Positions 43,988-52,875 are shown, numbered from the stretch's first letter. The stretch is DNA of 64,000 bases from Planctomycetota bacterium (GCA_027623235.1 JAQBVJ010000013.1:23631-87630), one strand, 5' to 3'. Translations and numbers: made by a program. The notes: a model not told the origin generated them from the sequence alone.

Positions 43988-45310
43988 TCAGCCCCGCGCG
44001 GCCTGGAGCAGCTTTTTCAGCGTTTTCTGCTGGGCTTCCGAAAGATCGGAGCGATCGACATCGCCGAGGACTTCCAGTGCTCCTGCTGAGTCGTCGTGTT
44101 CCAGGCAGGCGTTGGCGAGTCGCAGCCGCATCCCGTTTGCCGCATCCGGAAACGCCGCGATGAACTCTTCCATGATCGGCACGGCATCTTCCCAGAGACC
44201 TTCCTTTGCGAGACCGATGGCCAGCCGCTTCATCGTCTCCTCATCGGGCATCGCCTCCGGGTCGCGGCGGCGGTGGTTGTGAAGCTCGTCGACAGCCCGC
44301 ATGAAATCGCCGGCCTCAACAAAACCTGCGACCGCTTCGAGCTTCCGGTTTCGTTGTGTTCTCGAAGGGCCTTTCTTCTTTTGCTTCTTTGGTTTTTCGA
44401 AATCCATCACGACATCCCTGGGTTCCCGATCAATCGGGTAGCCGTGTTTGTCGCGAGCCCACGGGCCGTAATGACCGCTCATCACTGCGAACAGATCCCA
44501 GTCCTCGCAGTCGACGAGTTTCATTTTAAAGAGAGCCACACCGACGCCGAATCCGAGCACGGCGCCCATCGCGTGCAGCGTCGCGGAGCCCATCGAGAAG
44601 CCCGTCAGTGATGACGTAAAAAGTTCGATGCCGATGTACCAGCAGGCAAACGTCATGATGGTCACCTCAAACACCGCGGCCCGGTAGAGGATGATGACCA
44701 GAATCGTGACTTCGTTTTTCGGTGCCCAGACGAGGCAGATCGCCAGCAGACCGTACAGGATTGCGGAAGCTCCGAAGGACATGCTGGCAGAGGACCGACT
44801 CACTTCTTTGCGAAATTCGCTCTCGAACAAAGCGACCCCTTCGGCGACTTCCTCTTCCGAGTGACCTTCCTGCCTGTATTGCTCAGCGATGTCCTCTTTC
44901 AGGCTTTCGAATTCCTCAACATTTAATCCTGATTCCTCGACCCATTCCTGGTGAGCCGCTGCCCCGTCATATCCCAGCATGAAAGTCTGTTCGAGGGCAC
45001 ACTGCGTCACGCCGATTCCCAGGTAAACCAGCAGGTATTTCCACCAGCCAAGCTTGCCTTCGACGACCAGACCGAAGCCCCACAGAAAAATCATGTTGCC
45101 AATGAGATGCCCGAAACCACCGTGGACGAAGTTGCTGGTCACCCACTCGACCGGATGGAGACCCTGGCCGTGAGACAGCGCCCAGGGTTCGATCGCCTCC
45201 GGATCCATCGCGGCGCCGGTCGCGGCAAACACGACAACGTTCGCGACGATCAGCACGATCGTTGCGAAAGGGTAATGATAAATCGGTGCGTCGGTTCCGA
45301 GTGGAATCAT
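43988..45310 (-). CDS. Rhomboid-family intramembrane protease with TPR-like tail
   Basis: The protein is 440 residues from ATG 45310 (MIPLGTDAPIYHYPFATIVL). The rhomboid core has VTSNFVHGGFGHLIGNMIFLWGF (H68, N72). The presumed nucleophile Ser182 is in SFGASAILYG, where the usual GxSG is GASA. The second catalytic residue H246 is in TLHAMGAVLGFG. A roughly 60-residue hydrophilic acidic insertion (about 118-172) sits between the early membrane segments and the catalytic Ser. The C-terminus (about 330-440) is soluble with TPR-like helices (AVDELHNHRRRDPEAMPDEE, ALEVLGDVDRSDLSEAQQKT). It cleaves transmembrane substrates if active; the target is unknown. Confidence 0.85.
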   Translation of the reverse strand: MIPLGTDAPIYHYPFATIVLIVANVVVFAATGAAMDPEAIEPWALSHGQGLHPVEWVTSNFVHGGFGHLIGNMIFLWGFGLVVEGKLGWWKYLLVYLGIGVTQCALEQTFMLGYDGAAAHQEWVEESGLNVEEFESLKEDIAEQYRQEGHSEEEVAEGVALFESEFRKEVSRSSASMSFGASAILYGLLAICLVWAPKNEVTILVIILYRAAVFEVTIMTFACWYIGIELFTSSLTGFSMGSATLHAMGAVLGFGVGVALFKMKLVDCEDWDLFAVMSGHYGPWARDKHGYPIDREPRDVVMDFEKPKKQKKKGPSRTQRNRKLEAVAGFVEAGDFMRAVDELHNHRRRDPEAMPDEETMKRLAIGLAKEGLWEDAVPIMEEFIAAFPDAANGMRLRLANACLEHDDSAGALEVLGDVDRSDLSEAQQKTLKKLLQAARG

Positions 45311-45420
45311 CTGGATTCTCCGGGGCCAATCGACTTCACGTGAGCCTCGCCGCCTCAAGGCGACCGCATGAAATCAAAACGGCCTGAGGCTGGCAACCAG
45401 AAGATGCGGTCCCGGCGGCC

Positions 45421-46347
45421 TCAGGCAACGGGCTCCGCAACGGCGAGACCGGCTCGGCAGATCTCGTCGAGACTCTGCCTCCAGGTAAATTCCGGGCTCC
45501 AGCCTGTCGCTTTTCGGAGTCGTGCGAAACTGCCGATCCCGGGAATCAGCCAGCCGTCCGGCTTGCCATTGGCCGCGCGAGGTTTCAGCCCGGCCTGACG
45601 GCCGAGGATTGCCGCGACATCAAGCAACCTCGTGCCCATCTGTGTCGCGATGTTGAAAACCTCAGCGGTGCCTGGTGCCGGCACGACGTTTTCCAGGAGC
45701 AGGCGAATCGCTCGGGCCGCGTCGCGGACGTCGACAAGATCCGCCGCAGTCATTGCCCCGGGAACGTCGAACTCAGCCTGCTCCGAACTTCCGGTCAGCG
45801 TCCTGTGAATCTGCGCGAACAGTCGACCGATTGCGGAGTCAACAGCGACCCCCGGCCCGACGACGGCAAACGGTCGGACCGTGATCAAGGGAAGTTGATA
45901 TCGACTTGCCGCAATCGTCATTGCCTGGGTCTGGGCGACCTTCGACGCTGCGAACAGGGAGTCGGGCTGCGGCAGAGACGTTTCGGCGGCAGGGGATGCC
46001 ACCCTGGACCCGTATTCCGAACCACAACCGATCGCCAGCACGGGAATTCCCGGACGATGCTTCGCCGCAGCAGACACCACGTTGAGCATCCCAACCGGAT
46101 GTGTCGCATAAAGAATGTCTGGCCTCGCGCTGAACGCGGCACGGGCACAGTTCACGATCGCGTCCGGGCCGAGGATATTCACGACAGACTCCACGTCCGC
46201 CGCGTTCGTCACATCGCACTCAACGAAACCGGACCCTGGCGTCGGCTGATCCGCCGTTCCGAGGACCGTCCAGCCAGCCCGCTCGAAATCGGCGCAGCAG
46301 AAGCGGCCCAGCATCGACTCCGCATCGATGACGAGCACTCGTGCCAC
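45421..46347 (-). CDS. Extended short-chain dehydrogenase/epimerase-like protein (degenerate active site)
   Basis: This 308-residue protein has NAD-dependent epimerase/RmlD-like organisation: VLVIDAESMLGRFCCADFER in place of the GxxGxxG loop, DVTNAADVESVVNILGPDAI, LAIGCGSEYG and ITVRPFAVVGPG. The catalytic YxxxK appears as F132-x-x-x-K136 in SLFAASKVAQ, so the Tyr general acid is missing. It may bind a nucleotide sugar without classic redox catalysis, or be a diverged reductase. Start at 46347 is a Met codon in frame. It is divergent from nadD at 46653. Confidence 0.75.
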   Translation of the reverse strand: MARVLVIDAESMLGRFCCADFERAGWTVLGTADQPTPGSGFVECDVTNAADVESVVNILGPDAIVNCARAAFSARPDILYATHPVGMLNVVSAAAKHRPGIPVLAIGCGSEYGSRVASPAAETSLPQPDSLFAASKVAQTQAMTIAASRYQLPLITVRPFAVVGPGVAVDSAIGRLFAQIHRTLTGSSEQAEFDVPGAMTAADLVDVRDAARAIRLLLENVVPAPGTAEVFNIATQMGTRLLDVAAILGRQAGLKPRAANGKPDGWLIPGIGSFARLRKATGWSPEFTWRQSLDEICRAGLAVAEPVA

Positions 46348-46652
46348 GACACTCTCTCCTGAAAACAGTTTGATTCCGGCGACAGGCCAGTCCGGGACCG
46401 ACAGACGAATCTAGCCTGCGCCGCAACTCACACGTCGAATTGCCGTCTCGCCAACGATCTTTCGTGTGCGATAATTGAGGTATTTGCCGAGTGCCCGGAT
46501 CGCGCATTGGCCACCACGTGCCGATTGTGTGGACTGAGACGGACGTCGCGGCTCAGCTTCCGAGCGTGCATGACCCGCCTGATCCGAATAAAACGTGGAG
46601 GGAATCCGCGTCACTTCACGACACAACCACACACGATCAACCAGAGAACCTC
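46348..46652. other. Divergent control region before nadD
   Basis: This is 305 bp without a convincing gene. The only core-promoter-like sequence I see is GATAAT at 46471-46476, preceded one base earlier by TG, reading toward nadD, with no clear -35. Confidence 0.4.
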
Positions 46653-47255
46653 ATGAGAATCGGCATTTTCGGCGGCGCATTTGACCCGGTCCACAACGGC
46701 CATCTGCTGCTCGCTGAGCAGTGTCGCGAGCGGTGCGAGCTCGACGTAGTCTGGTTCGTGCCCACGCGAGTTCCGCCGCACAAACCGAACACGCTGTCGC
46801 CCGGTCGGGTGCGGGTCGAGATGCTCGAACTGGCGACCGCCGGAATTCCTGAGTTCCTCGTCAAGCGGATCGAGCTCGACCGCGACGACGTTTCATGGAC
46901 AGTCGACACCCTGCGAAGCATCCGCAAATCGAATCCCGACGACGAGCTGTTTCTGCTGATCGGCGGGGACACGCTGAACGACCTGCGGACATGGCGTGAG
47001 CCAGAAGCGATTGCGGATCTTGCCACAATCGTCGCGGTCAACCGCAGCGGCATCGTCGAGTCGGAGGCCGACGCCGTGGATGCCTCCCTTCTTGATCGAG
47101 TCCGGCATGTCACGATGCCGGGCGTCGCACTCTCCGCGACGGCAATTCGAGATCGCGTCCGCGCCGGACGGTCCATCCGATTCCTCGTCCCGCGGGCGGT
47201 CGAGCAGTTGATCCGCGAACGGAAACTCTACGCGGTGCAGGAAACACCTTCCTGA
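46653..47255 (+). CDS. nadD: Nicotinate-nucleotide adenylyltransferase
   Basis: The protein is 200 residues from ATG 46653. The frame is open upstream, but the family begins at MRIGIFGGAFDPVHNGHLLL. The HxGH ATP site is H14-N-G-H17. Other landmarks are VWFVPTRVPPHKP, LLIGGDTLNDLRTWRE, and the ISSTxIR-type block SATAIRDRVRAG followed by VPRAVEQLIRERKLY. It adenylates nicotinate mononucleotide to deamido-NAD in NAD synthesis, in the cytoplasm. Together with the CinA/nucleotidyltransferase fusion at 41611 the window has two nicotinate-type nucleotidyltransferases. Confidence 0.95.
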   Translation: MRIGIFGGAFDPVHNGHLLLAEQCRERCELDVVWFVPTRVPPHKPNTLSPGRVRVEMLELATAGIPEFLVKRIELDRDDVSWTVDTLRSIRKSNPDDELFLLIGGDTLNDLRTWREPEAIADLATIVAVNRSGIVESEADAVDASLLDRVRHVTMPGVALSATAIRDRVRAGRSIRFLVPRAVEQLIRERKLYAVQETPS

Positions 47256-47423
47256 AACACCTCCGAATCCGGTCTTCGCGGCAATTGTGACAGGCGACCA
47301 GTCGTGTTTACGCCAAATCCGCAGTGGAGGAAAATGTTCGGCGTTCCCCCGAAGAATCGCGCTCCAGGGTTTGCTTAGGTCTCCGTCCAAGCCAGTTCAT
47401 CCGTATTCAGACGATCCAGTCGC

Positions 47424-48287
47424 ATGTTGAATCCTCGTCAAACGCTGCTTGCAGCGGGTGCCTTCGTCTATTTGCTGGGGCTCGTCCTGTTGACGCATAT
47501 CCCGCTTGATTCGTCGGCCGCACCCGGACTGGAAGAAGACCACTGGTCTGAGGACAAGGTGGTCCACCTGTCGGCCTATGCGTGCATCGCCGCCCTCGTC
47601 ACGGCGATTCCGATGGTGAAACTCCGCGAGGATGACCGCACCGCCAACGATTGCGACATAACGCTGATCGGCGTCATCGCCGCCGGACTGACATTGATTG
47701 CCGCTCTGGATGAGTTCAGTCAGCCATGGTTCGGCCGCTCGATGACTCCTGGAGACTGGGTGGCGGACATCGTCGGGGTTGCTGTCGGCCAGGCGTTTGC
47801 CATGACGGTTTGCATGACGATGCCTCGATCGACTGATTACGTAACAATCGGCGAGTCGGCCAGCGTCGTCACTTCATTCATCGGTGAAGATGAGCAAACG
47901 GATTCTGCCTACGCGGCGGCTCAGTCAGGTGACAGCTGGCTTCACCTTGCTGCAGTCGCCTATTCTGCCGAGCTGCGGGAAACGGACCGGCTCGACGAGA
48001 AAGCCGGCTACAGTGAGTGGATTTACGAGGATGAACAGGATGCTGAAATCCGTGCTGAAATGGCAGATGGAAAAAGCGCGATCGGTCACCGAGGGAATGA
48101 TCGCAGCGCTGTCGACGCCGACCGAGTGGACTCATCAAGTACACCCGAAGGCGAATCACCCGCTGTGGGTCGTGGGACACCTGGCACTGGCGGACAACTT
48201 CTTCCTTCAGGCCGCCGCTCCGAATCGGTGTCAGATTCCGGATGGGTGGAACGAGATCTTCTGGTTTGGGACGACGCCCGTCGCTGA
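47424..48287 (+). CDS. VanZ-family membrane protein with long overlapping tail
   Basis: This 287-residue protein starts at ATG 47424. The VanZ-like core is at residues 1-130: LLAAGAFVYLLGLVLLTHIP, DKVVHLSAYACIAALVTAIP, TLIAALDEFSQPWFGRS and GDWVADIVGVAVGQAFAM. The DEFSQ motif is characteristic of the family. The remainder is acidic and hydrophilic, and its last roughly 80 codons run in a different frame over the start of the DinB gene, so the true end may be shorter or the gene frameshifted. VanZ homologues are linked to glycopeptide and envelope stress; no vancomycin-resistance neighbours are present. Confidence 0.78.
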   Translation: MLNPRQTLLAAGAFVYLLGLVLLTHIPLDSSAAPGLEEDHWSEDKVVHLSAYACIAALVTAIPMVKLREDDRTANDCDITLIGVIAAGLTLIAALDEFSQPWFGRSMTPGDWVADIVGVAVGQAFAMTVCMTMPRSTDYVTIGESASVVTSFIGEDEQTDSAYAAAQSGDSWLHLAAVAYSAELRETDRLDEKAGYSEWIYEDEQDAEIRAEMADGKSAIGHRGNDRSAVDADRVDSSSTPEGESPAVGRGTPGTGGQLLPSGRRSESVSDSGWVERDLLVWDDARR

Positions 48288-48549
48288 CCCTTCGCAGTAC
48301 CCGTCGCCGGACCAAGTCGTCGCGTACTTCCGCGAGAGGCGTGAGACTCTGTTGAACGTCCTGGAATTCATGACCGACGCCGAGCTGCAGGCTCCGATGC
48401 CGGAGGGCTTTCCATTCTCTAAATCTCCGTGCCTGGCTCAGGTGTTTTCGCACGCCGCGTTTCATGAAGGTCTGCACTCAGGCCAGTTCTCTGTCGCGCA
48501 TCGCAGCCTCGGTCACTCACCACTGTTTCAACCGAAACCCGCCGAGTAG
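48040..48549 (+). CDS. DinB-like (YfiT) helical-bundle protein
   Basis: The protein is 169 residues from ATG 48040, which has GAGG nine bases upstream; ATG 48031 is close by. The four-helix-bundle DinB/YfiT fold is indicated by the metal-site histidines in HPLWVVGHLALADNFFLQAA and AAFHEGLHSGQFSVAHRSLG. These are mycothiol- or bacillithiol-transferase-like or detoxification proteins; the gene name does not imply DNA polymerase IV. A thiol-transfer role would fit the PIG-L deacetylase at 14999 if bacillithiol is made, which is inference. It overlaps the VanZ frame by 248 bases. Confidence 0.85.
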   Translation: MLKSVLKWQMEKARSVTEGMIAALSTPTEWTHQVHPKANHPLWVVGHLALADNFFLQAAAPNRCQIPDGWNEIFWFGTTPVADPSQYPSPDQVVAYFRERRETLLNVLEFMTDAELQAPMPEGFPFSKSPCLAQVFSHAAFHEGLHSGQFSVAHRSLGHSPLFQPKPAE

Positions 48550-48678
48550 TTCGTTTTCTTCACCGACGAACCTGAAAGCAGGGCGAGACTCAGGAACATC
48601 TGCAGGCTCGAAGATTGATCGGCTGGCTCGCTACACTCCGCCGCGCAAACGACCACCCCACGCGACCAAACTCACACC

Positions 48679-49083
48679 ATGTCAGACCTCACCACATACC
48701 GCCGCGACGATCCGGTTTTCGAGCAACACAGACAGGACGGAATCCTGACGCTGACTCTCGTTGAAGATCCGACGGAATCCAGATACAGCTCGAAGCAGCA
48801 CGAGTACAACCGGCTCTACAAGATGCTCGACGAGGACGACGTCAAACATCTGCTGCTGGACCTGCACCGCTGCAGGATTCTGGATTCCGTGACGATCGGG
48901 ATGCTGGTGTCGCTGACGACTCGTTGTCGAAACAACGGCGGCGAGTCCGTTCTGTGCGGCGTCTCGGACGACGTCAACGGCATGCTGGCCCGACTGATGC
49001 TTCTTCAGCCGGACAGCAAACGGGCCATGTGGCAAACCTGTGCGACGCGTGAGGAAGCAGTGACCGTTCTGACTGCCCGTTGA
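48679..49083 (+). CDS. STAS-domain protein (anti-sigma-factor antagonist-like)
   Basis: This 134-residue protein contains a STAS fold: ILTLTLVEDPTES, then DEDDVKHLLLDLHRCRILDS and VTIGMLVSLTTRCRNNGGES. The phosphorylatable-site segment is near LDSVTIG, with Ser/Thr where SpoIIAA-type proteins carry the target Ser. It would bind a partner switch kinase or anti-sigma factor. No such partner is in the window. It has no partner gene in the same direction; the next gene in this orientation begins at 49832. Confidence 0.85.
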   Translation: MSDLTTYRRDDPVFEQHRQDGILTLTLVEDPTESRYSSKQHEYNRLYKMLDEDDVKHLLLDLHRCRILDSVTIGMLVSLTTRCRNNGGESVLCGVSDDVNGMLARLMLLQPDSKRAMWQTCATREEAVTVLTAR

Positions 49084-49103
49084 AGAAGTCCGAACCATGT
49101 CTG

Positions 49104-49179
49104 TAGCGGAGCGGCGCAAGCCGCCCGGTTTTGCATGGAAAAATGCGCTCAGACCGGACGGCCTCCGCCGTGCCGCTAC
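49104..49179. repeat. REP-like palindrome, family B, copy 2
   Basis: The arms AGCGGAGCGGCGCAAGCCGC and CGGACGGCCTCCGCCGTGCC flank CGGTTTTGCATGGAAAAATG. It lies between the convergent STAS gene and the small membrane protein gene. Confidence 0.85.
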
Positions 49180-49183
49180 GTTT

Positions 49184-49645
49184 TCAATAAGACGAAGCGT
49201 CGACCGAATCGCTCGCCTCACACTGCCGACACAGCCACACGAGAAAGCAGCCGACACAGATCACCAGCGGCCCCTCGCTCAGAGTCCACCACAGCGGCAT
49301 TCCCTCAGCGATGTCGATCCCAAGAAACACGATTCCGCACAACGCAAAAAGACTCGACGAAAACTGAATCACCGGCCGAAACTGAGCCACGTGAAACGAC
49401 AGATAAAACATCAGCACGCCGAACATCGCGTAGAGCAGCGACGTTGATCGCGCCAGGTAGCTGACGATCCTGTCGTCCGGGAACTCGCCCAGCCCGATTG
49501 CCTGATGGACAGCGGCCATCGTCGAAGTCGGCAGCAGGACAGCGACCAGAGCGGTCGCATCGACGACTCCAACAAGTCTCAACATCGCCACCAGTCGCCG
49601 TTGCTGTCGAGACAGTTTCCTGTTCTGGTCGAAATCGTTCGTCAT
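49184..49645 (-). CDS. Small membrane protein of unknown function
   Basis: The protein is 153 residues from ATG 49645 (MTNDFDQNRKLSRQQRRLVA); the longer frame from 49711 overlaps the opposite-strand leader of the TrkA-type gene. About four hydrophobic segments follow: LRLVGVVDATALVAVLLPT, STSLLYAMFGVLMFYLSF, VIQFSSSLFALCGIVFLGID and LVICVGCFLVWLCRQC. I do not recognise the family, though it resembles small inner-membrane proteins reported in planctomycete genomes. It is divergent from the TrkA-type gene and convergent with STAS. Confidence 0.65.
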   Translation of the reverse strand: MTNDFDQNRKLSRQQRRLVAMLRLVGVVDATALVAVLLPTSTMAAVHQAIGLGEFPDDRIVSYLARSTSLLYAMFGVLMFYLSFHVAQFRPVIQFSSSLFALCGIVFLGIDIAEGMPLWWTLSEGPLVICVGCFLVWLCRQCEASDSVDASSY

Positions 49646-49831
49646 GAGATTTGTCGAGGTGCGAGGCTGAAGGCTGGCCGGTTCGAACTGCGGATGCTGG
49701 CAAACTGCCACCAGACTGTGAAGCGAACGAACCTCAACCCGCAGAGTCCAACGTCACGTCGGGATTCGATACGATTCCGAGCCGGACCGGAAAGTGACCG
49801 ACAAGTGCAGGAATCATTTGAGGAGAAACCG

Positions 49832-50515
49832 TTGAGACGAATTGCAGTCATCGGACTGGGACGATTTGGAATGGCACTCGCCCGAAATCTCGGCAAGCTC
49901 GGCGCTCAGGTCCTGGCAATTGATCATTCCATGTCACTGGTCAATGAAATCCAGAACGATGTCGACCTCGCTGTGAGACTCGACTCGACCGACAAAGAAG
50001 CTCTGATCGCTCAGGAAATCGACAAAATCGACGTCTGCGTTGTCGCAATCGGTGAGAACTTTGAGGCCTCGCTGCTGACAACCGTGCTGCTGCAGAAGCT
50101 GGGCGTACCGCGAGTCATCTGCCGCGCTCAGACGCAGCTTCACGCGGAGATTTTTCGCCAGATCGGCGCGACGGAAGTCATCCAGCCGGAAACGTCGGCC
50201 GGCGAACAGACGGCGAGACGGCTCGCCAACCCGAAGCTTGCCGATCTGATCGATCTGGCGGAAGGTTTTTCAATCGTCGAAATCCAGACGCCGACCGACT
50301 GGGTCGGCTCGGCAGTAAAAACACTTGAGCTGCGGACAAAGCACGACATCAATCTCGTCGCGATCCGCCGCGAACCGAAACCGCCCGAGGAAGGACAGCC
50401 GGCTCCGCCGCATGAAATCGTCAGCGTTCCCGGCCCGAATCACGTGCTGCGTCAGGACGACATGCTGATGCTCATCGGGTCACATGAGGCCATCGACGCA
50501 CTCCCGCGCGACTGA
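49832..50515 (+). CDS. TrkA/KtrA-type K+ channel regulatory protein (RCK domains)
   Basis: The protein is 227 residues from TTG 49832, chosen because GAGGAG lies six bases upstream and the family begins at (M)RRIAVIGLGRFGMALARNL. The N-terminal RCK-N Rossmann domain has the GxGxxG loop and IDHSMSLVNEIQNDVDLAVR, the usual KtrA ligand segment. The C-terminal RCK-C domain is about residues 140-227 (SIVEIQTPTDWVGSAVKTLE, LRQDDMLMLIGSHEAIDAL). It gates a membrane potassium uptake subunit (TrkH/KtrB type), which is not present in this window. Confidence 0.93.
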   Translation: MRRIAVIGLGRFGMALARNLGKLGAQVLAIDHSMSLVNEIQNDVDLAVRLDSTDKEALIAQEIDKIDVCVVAIGENFEASLLTTVLLQKLGVPRVICRAQTQLHAEIFRQIGATEVIQPETSAGEQTARRLANPKLADLIDLAEGFSIVEIQTPTDWVGSAVKTLELRTKHDINLVAIRREPKPPEEGQPAPPHEIVSVPGPNHVLRQDDMLMLIGSHEAIDALPRD

Positions 50516-50575
50516 CGGGAATTGACAGCCACGCCACTTTGATCGGCGAGACCGCGAGAGGGTCACAAAACGAGA

Positions 50576-51733
50576 ATGCACGTTGCTCATGTCATCACGC
50601 GTCTGATCATTGGCGGAGCTCAGCAGAACACGCTGCTGACGTGCGAGGAGCAGCATCGCGAGTACGGCGACGAAGTGACGCTCATCACCGGCCCGGCGAT
50701 CGGCCCGGAAGGCAGCCTGATCGATCGCGCCAGGGCAGCGGGTTTTCGCGTGATCGAGCTCGACTCGATGCGTCGCAGCATTCACCCGTGGCACGACTGG
50801 AGAAGCTATCGCGATCTTCTCGCTGTGCTGCGCGAGCTTCGGCCGGACCTCGTTCATACACACTCTTCCAAAGCGGGAATCATCGGCCGGTACGCGGCCG
50901 CGAAGCTGAAACTTCCCGCGGTACACACCATTCACGGGTCGGCGTTTCACTTCGGCCAGCACCCGCTCGCGTTTCGGCTGTATCGCTTCCTGGAACGGCG
51001 AGCGGCCCGGTGGAGCGATCATCTCATCAGCGTCTGTGACTCGCTGACCGACCAGTATGTCGAGGCTGGTGTTGCGCCACGGGAACGCTTCACGACCGTC
51101 TACAGCGGAATGGATGTCGAACCGTTTCTGAACCCGCCTCGATCTCGCGAGGACGTTCGGACGGAACTCGGCCTGACCGACGACCAGGTTGCCATTGCGA
51201 AAGTTGCGAGGCTGTTCAATCTGAAAGGACACGAGTATCTGATCCGGGCCGCGCGAGCCGTCGCGGATCGAAACGCGAATGTTCGATTCGTCCTGATTGG
51301 TGACGGCATTCTGCGTGAGCAGCTCGAACAGCAGATTGCCGACTCACACCTCAGTGACCACTTCATCTTCACGGGACTCGTCGAGCCGCGACGGATTCCC
51401 GAACTCATCAACGCCTGCGACATCGTCGCTCACACCAGCGTCTGGGAGGGCCTCGCGCGAGTGCTGCCTCAGGGACTGATCTCCGGAAAGCCCGTCGTGT
51501 CGTACGACGTCGACGGAGCTCGTGAGGTCGTCGTCCCGAACGAAACCGGATTCCTGCTTCCGCGCGAGTCGATCACGGAGCTCAGCGCGGCGATCTCCGC
51601 CCTCGTCGAGTCACCGGAACTTCGCGAGCGACTTGGATCAACCGGTCGCGAGCGATTCACCGATCGCTTCCGCCATCAGACGATGACGCGGGAAATTCGC
51701 GAGGTCTACAAGCGGGTTCTCGAAAACCGTTGA
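50576..51733 (+). CDS. Group 4 glycosyltransferase
   Basis: The protein is 385 residues. The N-terminal acceptor domain starts MHVAHVITRLIIGGAQQNTL, the GGA(Q) glycine loop of GT4 enzymes. Further blocks are LRPDLVHTHSSKAGIIGRYA, PAVHTIHGSAFHFG, and in the donor domain KVARLFNLKGHEYLIRAAR and FVLIGDGILREQLEQQI. The EGLARVLPQGLISGKPVV block contains the ExxxxxxxE-type Glu pair region. Inverting/retaining status is inferred as retaining, as for GT4. The substrate and polymer are unknown. No other polysaccharide genes flank it. It starts 60 bases after the RCK gene. Confidence 0.93.
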   Translation: MHVAHVITRLIIGGAQQNTLLTCEEQHREYGDEVTLITGPAIGPEGSLIDRARAAGFRVIELDSMRRSIHPWHDWRSYRDLLAVLRELRPDLVHTHSSKAGIIGRYAAAKLKLPAVHTIHGSAFHFGQHPLAFRLYRFLERRAARWSDHLISVCDSLTDQYVEAGVAPRERFTTVYSGMDVEPFLNPPRSREDVRTELGLTDDQVAIAKVARLFNLKGHEYLIRAARAVADRNANVRFVLIGDGILREQLEQQIADSHLSDHFIFTGLVEPRRIPELINACDIVAHTSVWEGLARVLPQGLISGKPVVSYDVDGAREVVVPNETGFLLPRESITELSAAISALVESPELRERLGSTGRERFTDRFRHQTMTREIREVYKRVLENR

Positions 51734-51747
51734 CACTGCGCGAGACG

Positions 51748-52596
51748 CTACCTCGCCGACTGAGCGCCGCCTCCGTGAAACACGGGCGTCATGCGGCGCA
51801 TGTTGGCAACGCGGATGACCAGCAGCCGCTGCAGGTGCCCTTCTTCGTCCACACTGCGAAAGAAAACGGACGGAACCTGCTGAGCCTCCGCTTTCTCAGA
51901 CGTCACAAGCACCAGTTCTCCGACGTTGAGGTTCATCGAAAACTGTTGCCCGTAAATGGGTTCGATATTCTGCGAACGTCGCCGGGTCCAGTCTTCCGCC
52001 GTCGCGAACGGACGCAGCAGTTTCTGTCCGTGATGAATCTCCGGCACGAACCGCAACTGCACCCAGCCGTCCTGCTCACGATCGACGTGTACTCGCAGCA
52101 CTGCTTTCGCGTCGGAATACGTTTTCGTTTTTCCGTCCACCTCGACCTTGAGCTCGGACAGAAGATCCGTGACTTCAATCGGAATTTCTCCGCCGGAGGG
52201 AATCGCGACGCGACGACCGGTGGCTCGACAGTCTCCGTCCATCGCGTCCGGATTTCCGACGTTTCTTAAGAGTTCTTCCAGAGCTTGCGGCGGATGCGAA
52301 CTCGAATGACCAACTCGCCAGCCATGCTTCCGCAGTTCACTTCTTTCGTCGGACGAGAAGCCAGCGATCTGATCCACCTTTTCCCACAGAGCTTCGCCGA
52401 TCAGCGGATCGGAATCCGGCCGGTCGACAAACACGATCTCCAGCTGAACCGAGTCACGCGGCGCGATGAGTCGCGGAAGCTCCGTCGATGCCGAGCCGTC
52501 GCCGCGCACCTTCGAGAACAGGCTGCACCCAGCCAGCGCCAGCAGAGCGGTTGCGAGAAGCGAGCAGCAGATCGTGTAGGACCATCGCGAAGTCAT
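51748..52596 (-). CDS. Predicted lipoprotein of unknown function
   Basis: The protein is 282 residues. The N-terminus has a signal with a lipobox (LLATALLALAGC), so it is probably lipid-anchored at the outer face of a membrane. The body is beta-rich (SVQLEIVFVDRPDSDPLIGE, AVLRVHVDREQDGWVQLRFV, MNLNVGELVLVTSEKAE). The repeated VQL and VRV strands loosely recall the secretin-like N-domains found in many planctomycete proteins. No catalytic motif is seen. It is convergent with the glycosyltransferase gene and divergent from the PpiC-type gene. Confidence 0.7.
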   Translation of the reverse strand: MTSRWSYTICCSLLATALLALAGCSLFSKVRGDGSASTELPRLIAPRDSVQLEIVFVDRPDSDPLIGEALWEKVDQIAGFSSDERSELRKHGWRVGHSSSHPPQALEELLRNVGNPDAMDGDCRATGRRVAIPSGGEIPIEVTDLLSELKVEVDGKTKTYSDAKAVLRVHVDREQDGWVQLRFVPEIHHGQKLLRPFATAEDWTRRRSQNIEPIYGQQFSMNLNVGELVLVTSEKAEAQQVPSVFFRSVDEEGHLQRLLVIRVANMRRMTPVFHGGGAQSAR

Positions 52597-52875
52597 TACG
52601 GGAAAACACTCTCCGGAAAGAAAATGTAGTTTGATTGACCGAGCGGAGTGAAGCAGGACGCGACGTACTCAGAAGCAGTCACAAGGAAACTCGGCGGGAG
52701 TCTACGGAGCCTTTGAAAAACAGGTCAATTCGAATAACTCGCGGTGATCGCAGCCGTTCCACTCTCGAAAAACCGCCGTTGACCTGATTTTGCTGACTCC
52801 TTTATAAGCCGCTCTGGACAGTGCTCTGACGGATCAGCGCTTTTCAGGTCCACGCCAACTGACTGGAGTTTTGCG

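Noticed and set aside
48040..48549. Naming the DinB-like gene as DNA polymerase IV
   Set aside because: The sequence is a small four-helix-bundle DinB/YfiT family protein with metal-site His residues, not a Y-family polymerase.
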